Assembly (NCBI RefSeq): GCF_027744825.2
Contig: NC_071334.1
Location: 6,952,437 to 7,016,436, forward strand
Reading direction: 5' to 3'
From: Synchiropus splendidus
Taxonomy: Eukaryota > Chordata > Actinopteri > Syngnathiformes > Callionymidae
Length of the DNA: 64,000 bases
The notes beneath the pieces are model-generated. The model did not search any database and had not been told where the DNA came from. It saw only the letters and a program-made list of their open reading frames with translations. Below, one piece after another: positions 35,571 to 45,971 of the stretch. A program made the translations under genes and the position numbers. Numbering within the stretch: position 1 is the first letter of the stretch; each line of letters begins with the position of its first letter.

Positions 35571-38500
35571 ATGGATGCTTCTGTCAGGACTTGGCTTCTG
35601 CTGTCATGTCTGCTCTACCTGCGGACGGTGTGCGCCGAGTTCCCCGCTCTGACGCCCATCCAGCTCGCTCCAATTCCCTGCAATGACAAGGTCGTGGAGA
35701 AGCTGTCGCGTCTCGCCGTGACCTATGTCAACGAAGACCGGGCCGACGGCTACAAGTTTGCTCTCAACCGCATCGCCAACGTTCACCTGCACGCTCAGGT
35801 GAGTACAAAGAGTTCTGTCCACCACCACAACCGCTTTCCTTCAAGACGATGATGCACTCAAAGGAGGGTAAGTGTGAAGTCGGCACTAAGAGTAAGACTG
35901 GCGACATTCACGGCTCAGGAAAACTGTTCATGACCCTTCATAAAAGTCAGGTCGCTTCTGTTGTCAGCGGTAGATCAGGTTCCGAAGTGGCTCGCATCAC
36001 AAACGGAACAAGTGTTGACATTGATCGCCGGCTCCGACAGTGCCACGCCGGTCGTTTGAGGATAAGATCGTGCTCAACAGAGCTGCTGTTGTGTTTGTCG
36101 CCGGCCTCCAAAGCTTCAGTCGTACACAGCATGAAAGCTTGGAGTCTGACCAGCAGCTGATGTTTGCTGCGTGTGTTTGCTTTGGCTGATACCAGGGTCC
36201 AGCAGGAAACGTGTACTACCTGGACCTGGACGTGCTGGAGACCAAGTGTCACACCGGCAGCCCGAAACCGTGGAAACGCTGTGACGTCAGAGCTTTCATG
36301 GAAACGGTGGGACGCTCCACTTGTTGTTGACCTTTTCAAGCAGTTTATATATCAGATTTAGCAAATATACAGTGCGGATTTCCTTTGATTTTGCTCTTAA
36401 AATTTCACGATGATATCTTGCAGCAAATCTCAGGTAACTGCAACACAACCGTGCTGCACACCACGGAAGGCTACTCCTACCTCTACAGCTACGACTGCAC
36501 CCTAGTGCCAGGTACAATACTGAGCCCTGACTGGCTGCTAGATTTACTCCCCAACACCTCTGACCCTCTTGACTCTGATGGTGACGGATCATTGAGAACC
36601 TGATGGACTTGAAGTGCTGTATGTGATGTCCCGCAGACCCTCCAGAGAAGCTCCAGCAGACCTGCCCCACCTGCCCACTCTTGCTCACTGTGGACAGCCC
36701 TCAGGCAGTGGCCGCTGCTCGGGTCACTCTTGATGCCTACAAGCAGCGGTCAGCGCTCGGTGCAGGACTGGGGGTCAAGAAAATCACAAGAGCCGCAGCG
36801 CAGGTACGGTGGAAGTGACTAGTGTTTTGGGGGACTTAATAGGTGGTTTAAAAAAAGTGGAAAAGTTTGGTCAACAACAATAGGGGAAGACACTTGAAAC
36901 GTGAAGCAACAATGAGAGGATAATGCAGGCGTGAGGAAAGATCGGAGGCGACATGATCTCTGCTGTGTGGATTTTGTTGTTGTGTTGGGCAAAGAAAGAA
37001 AAATTGATAAGTGGCCGTGTAATTGGTCAACAAAAACTCATGATCACATTGTGGTTTTGACTCACAGATCAGGTCATTTTCTGGCTCGCCAAGAAAAAAA
37101 CAGAAACTGGAAAACAATACATGTGGTGGCCCCGCCCACCATGGTGACTCCGCCCACCGCAATGGCCCCACCCACCATGGGCCACCACATAGCTCTGTCT
37201 CCGCCCATAAATCGCCTGGCCACAAAACAGCAAATTTTGCATAAGGCTGAATGATTTTCATGTGTGTTAATGACACAATTTTAGGGTGAAATATTCAGAA
37301 AGTGAAGACATTATTGTGGTCCCAAAAAAAAACTTTTTTATACAGTAATGAATGACTGCGATGTCCTCAATTATACTTTCCATCTGAAGCCAATTATATT
37401 TTCAAAAAATGAAGAGAAAAGAATAAGAAAATCAAATTACAGAAACACCACCTCTGTTTCATGATGACATGTTTTTCCTCGATCTGAGTCGAGTTGATTC
37501 ATGACTCTTTGTGCACATCTAAGCATGTTAGCATGGAGCATTGCTAGCAGTTTCATCAGGATCCGAAACACTCCTTAGGCGGGTGAATAATAGAACCATA
37601 ATGTACGGAGCAACTACACTCAGGAGCACTTTGATGCCGGTGTAGTCATTTCATCCTTCTCCCCCTCACTGAATCAGATCATGCAGAAACACTTTTAAAA
37701 TACTATGAAACTAAAATATCGGAAAACTTGCGACAAATTATACATCATCGGATTTTTACTAAACAAGCAGAAATGTTGAGATGCATGTAGGGATCACACA
37801 ATCTTCGCCTGCTGGAGGAACCACAGCCACCTCACAGTCTGAAAACTATGTGAGCAGTCAAGCGTCCATCTTCTGTGGCCCACCAAACCATGTGATCGTA
37901 TTCATCTGCGTATTTACCAATAATGATCGCTGACGTGTTGCAGACTCTGCCGGTGGAAGTCAGCTTGGTGGAGTACACGGTCCAGTACTGTCCAGAGGGA
38001 ATGACAGAGCAAGGAACCTGCCAGCGGCTGACCATGGAGTCCGACACCGAGGTAATGAATCTGTCTAGTGTGGGCCAACCACAATCTGGACAGCAAATAT
38101 CAAGTCGCAGAAGACGGAAGAAGATCGGTATGTGTTGTCAGTGAGTCACAGAAAAGAGAGGAAACTGCAATGTGAGCACAGTTTCTATCTGCAGCTCGAT
38201 TGACCAGACTAAACACTCTTCTTCACAACATGAAACAGCTCCAAAAACAGTATTTTGGGTTGCAATATCTACTGATTTAGTAAATCGTTTTCTTCATACT
38301 TGTGCTCTCAGAACTTTGTATGCTGTTAGTGAGGTCTCAAAACTTTTGAGGAGCCTTTTCAGAACTATTATCCCACATACAAAAAGATGGTCGTCTGGAC
38401 CTGTCAACAGCTCCCTCTGTAATTGTACAGAAAGCCTGACTCTCAATAGAAACCCTCATTTATCTTCATCTGAAATTAAATATTGATCTGTCGATGGCCA

Positions 38501-40915
38501 TCAGTATTTACTGAAAGTCCTGCTCTGTGTCAGCAACACTGTGGTTATAACAACTCACACATTTTCTCGACTGACTCCTCTTTCAGACCACGGTTCAGAC
38601 GAGAGAAAAAAGCTGCTACTTTTTTCTCGTGGTCTGAACCCTGCGGCTTATACAGCCATGCGGTTAATATATGGATTTTTCCAGGCTAAAGAGCCTGATG
38701 CTGCCAAAATACTGAGCCACATCACATCAAACCCATGACATCACGGGCGTGTTATTGACCTTAAAGCGTCGTCATCGGAAGGAGCAGCTGAGACCTGCTG
38801 TAGTGTCAGAACTTAGAGACACACGGTCGAAACTTGGGACACATTTTGAGTGCTTTAATGTCAATAACAGATGTGAGGAGTTGATGATTCCAGTTCAGAA
38901 CATTGGCCAGTTTGTTTCCTGAGTCAGTCTCCATGCTGGAGCCTGTTTTCCAAACTAGTTTAGAAGTGATCCTCATGCATTTTTAAGCCTTTCTACGGTG
39001 CAGACAGCACCACTGCACCCACGGCTTATAGACCACTGCGGCTCATGTAGGAACAAGGTCTGTTTTCCTTATGAAAGTTAGTGGGCGGGGCTAATATTCC
39101 AGTGCGTTCTATTGTCTGATTCTCTTTTCAGACCGCTGGCTTCTGCTCTGGATCGGTACACGGAGACCTGAATGCTCATCCTGAAGTTCATGTGACGTGT
39201 GAGATGTTCAAGCTTCAGGTACTGAAGATCCAATGTTTCAGGTTTCATTAACGCCTTTTGAGGTTTTACACGAATTAACGCCTAAATATAAGGTTGAAGG
39301 CAACTCACTCACAGCATGGTTGATAATTATTCGCAACAGACTACGACAATGACGCAGGCCCGGTTACACATCGATTAACACATACAGGTGACTTCTGTTT
39401 TGTACACTATGTAATGTCTTCACTTTTATCTGATGAGCGATGAATGTTTTTTGTGAGGTTCTGCAGAGGTTTACTCCACATTATCCAGGTTGCAAAGTCT
39501 GAAGAAAAATATGACTTTCTCTCCCACAGCCGTATATTAACAGTCGGTTCTTAGCCAGACTGTATTTTTGTCAATAAGATTGTTGCCCACATGCCACAAT
39601 GTGATGTGGCTTGGCGGAACTCCACATTCTCTATATTAAAGACATTGATATACTCTATTAAAACATCACAAAAATGGATAACTTACCAATCACTCATGGA
39701 TTTCCCCCCAACATTCTTAATCTAAAAAAGCTCATTTGTACTCGGTTGACATTTTAAACAGTTGAAACAGTCGGTCGCCGAACATGTTTTTGTCTTACGT
39801 AAAACACGTCTGGACTCTAGACACCTGGATTCATACTGGCACTGAGTCCGAATCTCACTGAAATTAACTTGTTCCGTTAATTTCAGGTGACTCACAGGTA
39901 GGTAGGTGTTGAATCATATATGTCGCACAGACGTACAGAAACACTGAGGTGGAGTGTAGCAAAACTTCAGACACGTTTGTGCAGAATATAGATGGGTAGA
40001 AGAGGTTTCATGACACAGTATTGAAGGGTCGATGAGGTTTCATAAAACAGTATCATGATTTTCAGAGGCCACCAGATGGCGCCGTCTGCTGTTTAATGTT
40101 TGTACTTGAACAACTAATTCATTGAAACCTCACATCATTTCTAAACCAAAGAGCACCATCTAGTGGCCTCTGAAAATGAGGACACTGTTTCATCCACCCT
40201 GCAACACTGTTTCATGATGCCTCTTCTACCCATCACCAGTGCAGAGCATTTATTAGAGAGGCGACTGAGGCTGAAGTTTTGATAATAACTGCAGTCTTTC
40301 CATGTTGATCGGATGAACAGCATTTCTCACTATGTCGACCTCTAAAAAACGCCACTGGCTGAGGAGTTATTTTGTCATATCTAGTGCTGTTGTGGAGTGT
40401 GTGTGATTTGTGCTTGTGTGCTGACTGTTTAATGTCTGTCTCAGAACGTTGACGTCTTCAGACCTGTGCAGCCTCAGGGTCACGACCTTCCATTGGACCC
40501 CACCAGCCCTCCTCTTCCTCCTCTGATTACTGACCCCGAGAATGAGCCGGAGCCCGTTCTCCCAGACCCCACGCTGCCTCCGGTGGAAACACCAGCGCCC
40601 TCCCGCCCTGCGTCTACTCCGGTGCTGCCCTCAGAGCCGCCGGTTGTGGCGACCCGCTCCGTCTTCCTTGACTCGTCTTCCAGCGAGTCCTCTGAAAGTT
40701 TGGCAACGTCTTTTGACTCCTCTTCAGAAGAGATTGGAGGCCCGGTAGCTCGCCGCCCGCCAGTTTCCTTCCATTACCAGAGGCGAGAGCGCAGGAGGAG
40801 ACAGGCCTTGATGGAGAGTCAACCCTCTCACAACCCAATATTCCTGTCTGATTTCCCCAGTGGGTCATCTCCTTTCCGCTCCTGCCCTGGTCCCGCTCGC
40901 TACACCACCGTGTGA
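35571..40915 (+). CDS. fetub: Fetuin family plasma glycoprotein, best match fetuin-B (7 exons, complete)
   Basis: Secreted protein with two cystatin-like domains; family members inhibit astacin metalloproteinases (fetuin-B) or bind mineral (fetuin-A). Exons: 35571-35798, 36196-36306, 36424-36511, 36637-36803, 37944-38051, 39132-39218, 40445-40915. All have GT-AG ends and compatible phases, giving 419 residues. Residues 1-22 are a signal peptide ending VCA. D1 runs from CNDK through LDVLETKCH and the YDC pair, the linker is CPTCP, and D2 ends before the last exon. The mature chain has exactly 12 cysteines in fetuin spacing, the last in SCPGPA near the C-terminus. NCNTT carries an N-glycosylation site. 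The last exon encodes a Pro-rich, Ser/Glu-rich tail with a polybasic RRERRRR. VNEDRADGY, LNRI, LDVLETKCH and CPGPA favour fetuin-B over fetuin-A (ahsg), but an ahsg-like paralogue is not excluded. Seven exons is the family norm. Confidence 0.85.
36663..36677 (+). other. fetub: CPTCP inter-domain linker of the fetuin
   Basis: The codons tgc ccc acc tgc cca encode CPTCP between the two cystatin domains, the position of the CPDCP segment of mammalian fetuin-B. The central Asp is Thr (codon 36669-36671). In the known fetuin-B/astacin structure the CPDCP segment reaches the catalytic zinc, with Asp as the key ligand. Confidence 0.85.
37125..37210. repeat. Cluster of ccgccc/ccaccc boxes in fetub intron 4
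   Basis: Imperfect repeats of ccccgcccaccatgg, ctccgcccaccgcaatgg, ccccacccaccatggg and tccgccca lie within 86 bp. They resemble GC boxes (Sp/KLF sites) but also look like a small degenerate tandem duplication. No transcription start is evident. Confidence 0.5.
38610..39118. mobile_element. MITE copy D inside fetub intron 5
   Basis: Starts within the family left end (ctgctacttttttctcgtgg; the outermost TIR is missing) and ends gcggggctaatattccagtg then cgttctattgtctg, just before the polypyrimidine tract and acceptor of exon 6 at 39131. It is highly similar to copy C. Its last bases therefore sit where the branch point of intron 5 should be. Confidence 0.8.
39990..40238. mobile_element. Palindromic MITE (CTCF-motif family) in fetub intron 6
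   Basis: A partial left arm (atgggtagaagaggtttcat) is followed at about 40019 by a full copy ending cttctacccatcacc. CTCF-core matches are ccaccagatggcgcc on the + strand (40069-40083, fits the core consensus) and, on the minus strand at 40152-40166, a copy with one mismatch. It has no coding capacity and lies about 0.2 kb upstream of the last fetub exon. Confidence 0.88.
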
Positions 40916-41090
40916 AGACTCTCTGAAGAGGAGAGTGGGCAGATTAAAAGCAGTACTTTCCTCACATCATGTTCAAGGCTCCTGAAGTTCAGATGGATGT
41001 GCTTCACTGCAGAATCACCCTGATGCTTTGCTGCCTATGTTGCGCTTCTTTTTGGATGTTTGTGTCGATGGGTGCTCAGATTCAACAGAA

Positions 41091-41096
41091 AATAAA
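41091..41096 (+). terminator. fetub: fetub poly(A) signal
   Basis: aataaa lies 176 bp downstream of the fetub stop codon in an otherwise unremarkable 3' UTR. It is the first canonical hexamer after the stop. Confidence 0.8.
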
Positions 41097-41099
41097 CAA

Positions 41100-42240
41100 C
41101 CTCAAGCACTGACGTTAAACGTGACCTGACCTCACATCGATGGAAGACAATGACTGTCCGACGCAGATGACAATTTATTCTTTACAAAACAGTAATATGA
41201 CCTGATCTCACTCATGACTCATTTCGATAAAAGAAAACACAATCTAATATATTGCTTCTCAGCTACAGCGTCCTCATGTGGATGGTGACACTTGAATCAA
41301 CTTTACTTAGATGAACAAGACGCCATGCTTTACCAATAAGATACGAACTCATAACTTGGAACTTTTGAAGGAGAAATTCAAAATAATTAAAATTTTATGT
41401 CAGAGAAATTAGGAATTTCTCACATTTGGTGAAGTTTGGTGTTCTAAATTCAGAATCCTTCCAAAAATAATTACGACCTTTGTTGAAATCTGAATTAGTC
41501 TGCAGAAAATTCTTTTTTTTTTCCATTTAAAATGCATTGTACATGTCTAGCTTATACGTTTCTGACTATATTGATGAGACTAAATCACAAAAAAAGAATG
41601 AAAACAAAGACAAAATATTTCAATTTTGAAATCCATATTTCTGACATTAAAATTAAAAAAAGGAGATCAGACAACAAACCAAGTTAACATGTGAATACAC
41701 AAATACAAATCATTGCAAACATCTCATAATGATTCCGTATTCCAATAATAACCTATTGCAAATGTTTTTGTTCATAGGCCACAAATATTCTACAATATTT
41801 ATATGACCCAACTGTAGTGATAACTTTGATTTTACTGATAAATATTATGCTTCAGTCTGCCAGTTACAACAGATAATAGAATATAGAAAGAGGCGGTTTC
41901 CCCAATTTTTTATAGCACAAGAAATTCAGTTTTAACATGGTTGTTTTAGACCATCAAAACAGAATGATGTATTTCAAAGTAATGCAAAGAGGATCATGAA
42001 CAGTCAAACATTACAAACTAAAAGCAAATAACTGCTGTTGAAGTTGTGTGATTCAGGGACCGAGGCATATTTTGAGCTGTAGGGGGCGAGAGAGCTCTGT
42101 TGATGTCAAGTCAAGTCTTCATAAATTGCCTTTCAAGGTCGATTTTTGTAGATACATATGTTTTATTTTAAAGATGCATGTGTCATAAGTGTCTTGATAT
42201 TGTTTTCATAGGCATAAAAAGTTTCTTCTTCCTTCTTTAA
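41100..42240. other. Intergenic between fetub and gpsm2
   Basis: AT-rich sequence without recognised exons or named repeats. A ctgtagggggcgagag segment lies near 42080. Confidence 0.45.
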
Positions 42241-42488
42241 GCGAGCTCTCTGGTGTTTCCGATGCTACCTGAAGGCAACACGCCGATTCCTAATTGGAGG
42301 CAGATTTCGGGGCGAGGAGTGGCTTCTCTTCCTCAACTGCCCCAAAAGCGGACGGTTTGCTTCCCGATGGAGGCTGAGCAACTTGGGCAACACTTCTAGA
42401 ATAGCAGGGAAACGCGTCCTCGAGGGTCGTAGCTCAACTCACTCCGTTGTTGGACTTGACGACATGCTCGCGGCGTCTGCAGTGTGAG
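42241..42488 (+). promoter_or_regulatory. gpsm2: Probable gpsm2 promoter and non-coding first exon
   Basis: A GC- and CpG-richer island in AT-rich surroundings, with an inverted CCAAT (attgg, 42293-42297) and a strong donor, gtgaggtgagtt, at 42488/42489. Joined to the acceptor at 44996, it leaves an in-frame TGA (42485-42487) before the proposed gpsm2 start, consistent with a 5' leader. Two short upstream frames lie in it: ATG at 42367 (10 codons plus stop) and ATG at 42464 (7 codons plus stop). The transcription start itself cannot be placed by eye. Confidence 0.5.
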
Positions 42489-43875
42489 GTGAGTTTGCGT
42501 GTTTGTTTACAACTTTGCTAGCTGATAGCTCAGCCATCACGCACACGCCCCGACACGTCCCGAGCCATTTAACACATGAGATATGAAAATATCAGTCACT
42601 TGCAGAAGTGTTTTCTGCGAATTCAAACGTCATTTCGATGCTATTCCTTCATACGTAAATGTTAGTTGTTGGGCCAAATGGCTCTTTTATTTAGCTCACA
42701 CATTATAACTTCATTTGACCAGGTCTTTTTTCCTTGATAAAGTATTAGAATTATAAAGGATTCCACGCAGTAAGAGTCAGGCGAGAGTATTTTTTAAGTG
42801 CTTTCTAATTTCAAAATTGTGAGGGTGTAACATTTTGACAACATGCTGTGTCAAGTTGAACGTCATATCACCGGAGGTTGTGTCTGTCGCCTGACTGAGT
42901 TTGGAGACAATTCACTGCTGAATTTTAGAATGTTTTGATCGCGTGCTTAGTCATGTAAATACGAAGTTTACTATTGTGAACTTTGAATTACTAAGAACGT
43001 AGCAAGGTCAGACGTCATGCTTGCCTGACTCACTGGGACTTTTCCACTTACAATGTCCTCAAACCTCCCGTGCGGAGTCAGAGTTAGCTCTTCACTTCTT
43101 TTTTTGCTGTCAAGCACGGAAAAACAAGAGTCATATTTGTGGAGGAGTTCATCGGTAAGTGTATCACTTTGTCCTGAATGGGTTTGATAGATTACTTATG
43201 TGCCAAAGTAACGTTTATATACCTTTACTTCGTTACATTTCCTCATGACTTTATCTGTAAACTGACTTACGTTCACGTGAGTCAGTGTCTAACTCTTGAA
43301 ACCTGAGCTCAGCTAAAAGACTCAGCTCTCCCGGACGATCTGTGTTCCTCTATCTCACCTGTGTCCTCAAGCCTCTGGATCACTTCTAAATTGAGTTTTT
43401 CCCAAGCAGGACCCTGGACTTTTCCTTCAGAGAGCGGGTGAGAACCTTAGTCATCTGGGAAACAGCAGTGACAGAAGTCAGTTGTATCTTAATTAGAACT
43501 TTGTCAGTAAGTTCTTGTCCAGGAAAAAGGACTTTCTAGACTTGTTTTCCATCATGGGAACTGAAGGTGAAAAAGCTATAACGCACTTTTCTAAAATTAG
43601 ATGCAGAATGTGGGTGGAATCCTAACCTTCAGATTTTGGCACCATAGTCACTTGGATTTCTTTTTTTGATATTCTTTTTTACTTAAAGGTCAATTAAAAT
43701 GCCGAACAAACTCTCCGATTTTGAATTTCTTTTTTATTGCAAAGAGACAGACTGGTAAACCTAAACGATCATATGACCTCCTTGGCGGAGGGAACTACAT
43801 GTCAAACAAGTTGCTGCAAATTACAAAGACTCTTCTCAGTGATTGTGATTCACTGTGTTACAGTATGCTGTAATT

Positions 43876-44480
43876 TAGGGGTGCACCCCTCATCATTTTG
43901 TCTGGCTGATACCGACTTTTTCAAAGTCCCAACATGCCAATTGTTTTTGCAACCCACAACTAAGTCACACACAAAAGTCCCTTTTTTATTAACTTTTATA
44001 AACAATACGAAAGGCAAAATTTTAAATATAAAATTAATGAATTTTTATTTCCTTTACAATGAACAGATCAAACCCACAATGTCAACTTCACTTGTTCAGT
44101 AGATGTTGTTGCCATATGACAGACTGCTCCTCTTTTCATGGAGTACATGTCCAGGGAATGAGGATCTGGGGTCCAGGTGCTATTAGCTGCTGAAAGTGCC
44201 GGTCTTCCACAAAAGAATCCAGCTCCCCGTCTAATACACTAAACTCCGCTAGCATTGGGTTTTGCCTGAGATAGCTCTGGTTAGCCTTCGCTCCATTAGC
44301 CTCTTGTTAGTGCTCGAATTTGTTGCGGTGACTTGATCCCAAGTGTCTTGTTTTACTGCTGAGCCTGACTCCATGGGTGCACGTGTTGCAAACTCCAATT
44401 TGGTTTTCGTTTTCCTTGACTTCTCCGTCATGTCGTATAAATATTTCCAAATCACTGCCATCTTCTCTGCTGCTGCAGCG
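43876..44480. mobile_element. hAT-like element copy in gpsm2 intron 1
   Basis: Starts taggggtgcacccctcatc, a common hAT-type terminus in fish, and shares with 57285-57892 the blocks aatgaacagatcaaaccc, ttagcctcttgttag-type, ggtgacttgat/ggtgattctga, and a cttgcaaact-type block followed by a gttttccttga block. No transposase frame was seen. Confidence 0.5.
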
Positions 44481-44996
44481 TCACAACAGACAGTGTGAAT
44501 TTGTCCTGAGAAAGTTTTAGAGAAAGTACATCATGATGTAGAAAGTCATTTCTACATCGTGATGTAGTATTTAAAAGAGTAATACCATTATCATCCGCAG
44601 AGTCCAAATCACAACAAATGTTCATTCCAGAAAACACAAACTTTATTGCCACAGACAAGTGTGACATCATAAAAACGTGTGGAAATGACTTTGCATGACT
44701 CCTAAGTCGACTCCATTTGTTGAGAAATGTTTTCTTTGCTGTTATTACTGGAAGCAAATCCTTGCCACAAAAACATTATTGCCATCATCATTTCACACAC
44801 TGCCGTGTGCTAGTCCTCACTGTGAACTGCTGCTTAACTAGATGTGCGCGACTGTCCGTCACCGTTCACTCTCACCTGTCGGCTCAAGTTTCTAGACACC
44901 TGACTGGACCGAGAGAGTGTGACGGTAGAACTCTGCTACTGTTTGAGTTTCCTGCCTGGCTGCTTGGATCTTGATAGTCTGTCATGTTGTCTTCAG

Positions 44997-45111
44997 GGTC
45001 GGCTGTTGGCTCTCGGGTTGTTGTCAGTATTTGTGCAGCAGCGGTCATGTATGGGACTGGTCCTCCGCACGGTGAGGTGGACTCTGAGTATCGACGGCAC
45101 GCTCGCCACAG
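44997..45111 (+). other. gpsm2: gpsm2 exon 2: leader end plus 21 codons
   Basis: Acceptor ttgtcttcag at 44987-44996 and donor cacaggtaggc at 45111/45112. ATG at 45047 opens MYGTGPPHGEVDSEYRRHARH; the exon ends in phase 2 (ag) and joins the g of the next exon to give R-M-E-S-S-C. The alternative is an intronic start at 55691, whose frame also runs into the same exon. Confidence 0.55.
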
Positions 45112-45940
45112 GTAGGCTGCCTGTGTTGTCAGAGCCCCTCTGAGAGTGTGACTGTGCTGACAACTTAATCAGTGGTGAAGCTAGATCACATTAAACTCCC
45201 TTGATGTCCTATCAAGCCTCTCCCATCCTCTTCGTGTTGTCATTCCTCATGCACGTCATTGGTCGCATTCCTCTGCTTCCATCGCCAGCATTCTTGGTCC
45301 GACAGCGTCTCTACTCTCCATGTGATGCTATGGTCTCACTCGCGCTCCAAACTTCTCTCTCTAACAAACATAATAGTAAGTTTCACTTGTGGCGCTCAGA
45401 ACTACGCAGCCTAGTGTGTACTAGTAGTTAGAGTCAGCATTGCTAGACGTCAGTGCAAATGTTGGCTGTTGAATGACGCTGTTTCTTTTCTTGTCTTCAC
45501 TTGCCTGAACACCTGACTACAGCCCTTAAAGATGTACAAAGAAAAACTTGCCGCTTCAAGGACTTTACAGATGCGGTGAAATGACTTTTTTATCAACTAA
45601 ATCCTTCAGTATTTATGTTATTGTTCAGTTTTGCAAATCATGTAGATACATCCATTTTTCTCGACTCAAAAATACTGCATTGGACGGTTTTATCTTGAGG
45701 TATTTTATTGTGATCCATTGTTGTATCACTTATAAAAATGGAACAGGCCTGTTGGAGTGAAAAAGTGGACTCATAGACTGAGCACGAGTCTCCTGCGAGT
45801 GTCAGGAACATGAGCCGTTACCAGTAACTCAAAGTCCACCGCTGGAGGTCCCTTGGGCCAAACTGTAAATATTTCATTGTGTGAAAGTGTCTATTGTGGG
45901 CTCAGAGCACCTGTTTGTTTTGATATAGTTGTGTGGCTCT

Positions 45941-45971
<31 letters not shown>

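Noticed and set aside
35571..40915. Calling the fetuin gene ahsg (fetuin-A)
   Set aside because: The exon plan fits both, but VNEDRADGY, LDVLETKCH, the YDCTL segment and CPGPA near the C-terminus look more like fetuin-B. Kept as an alternative.
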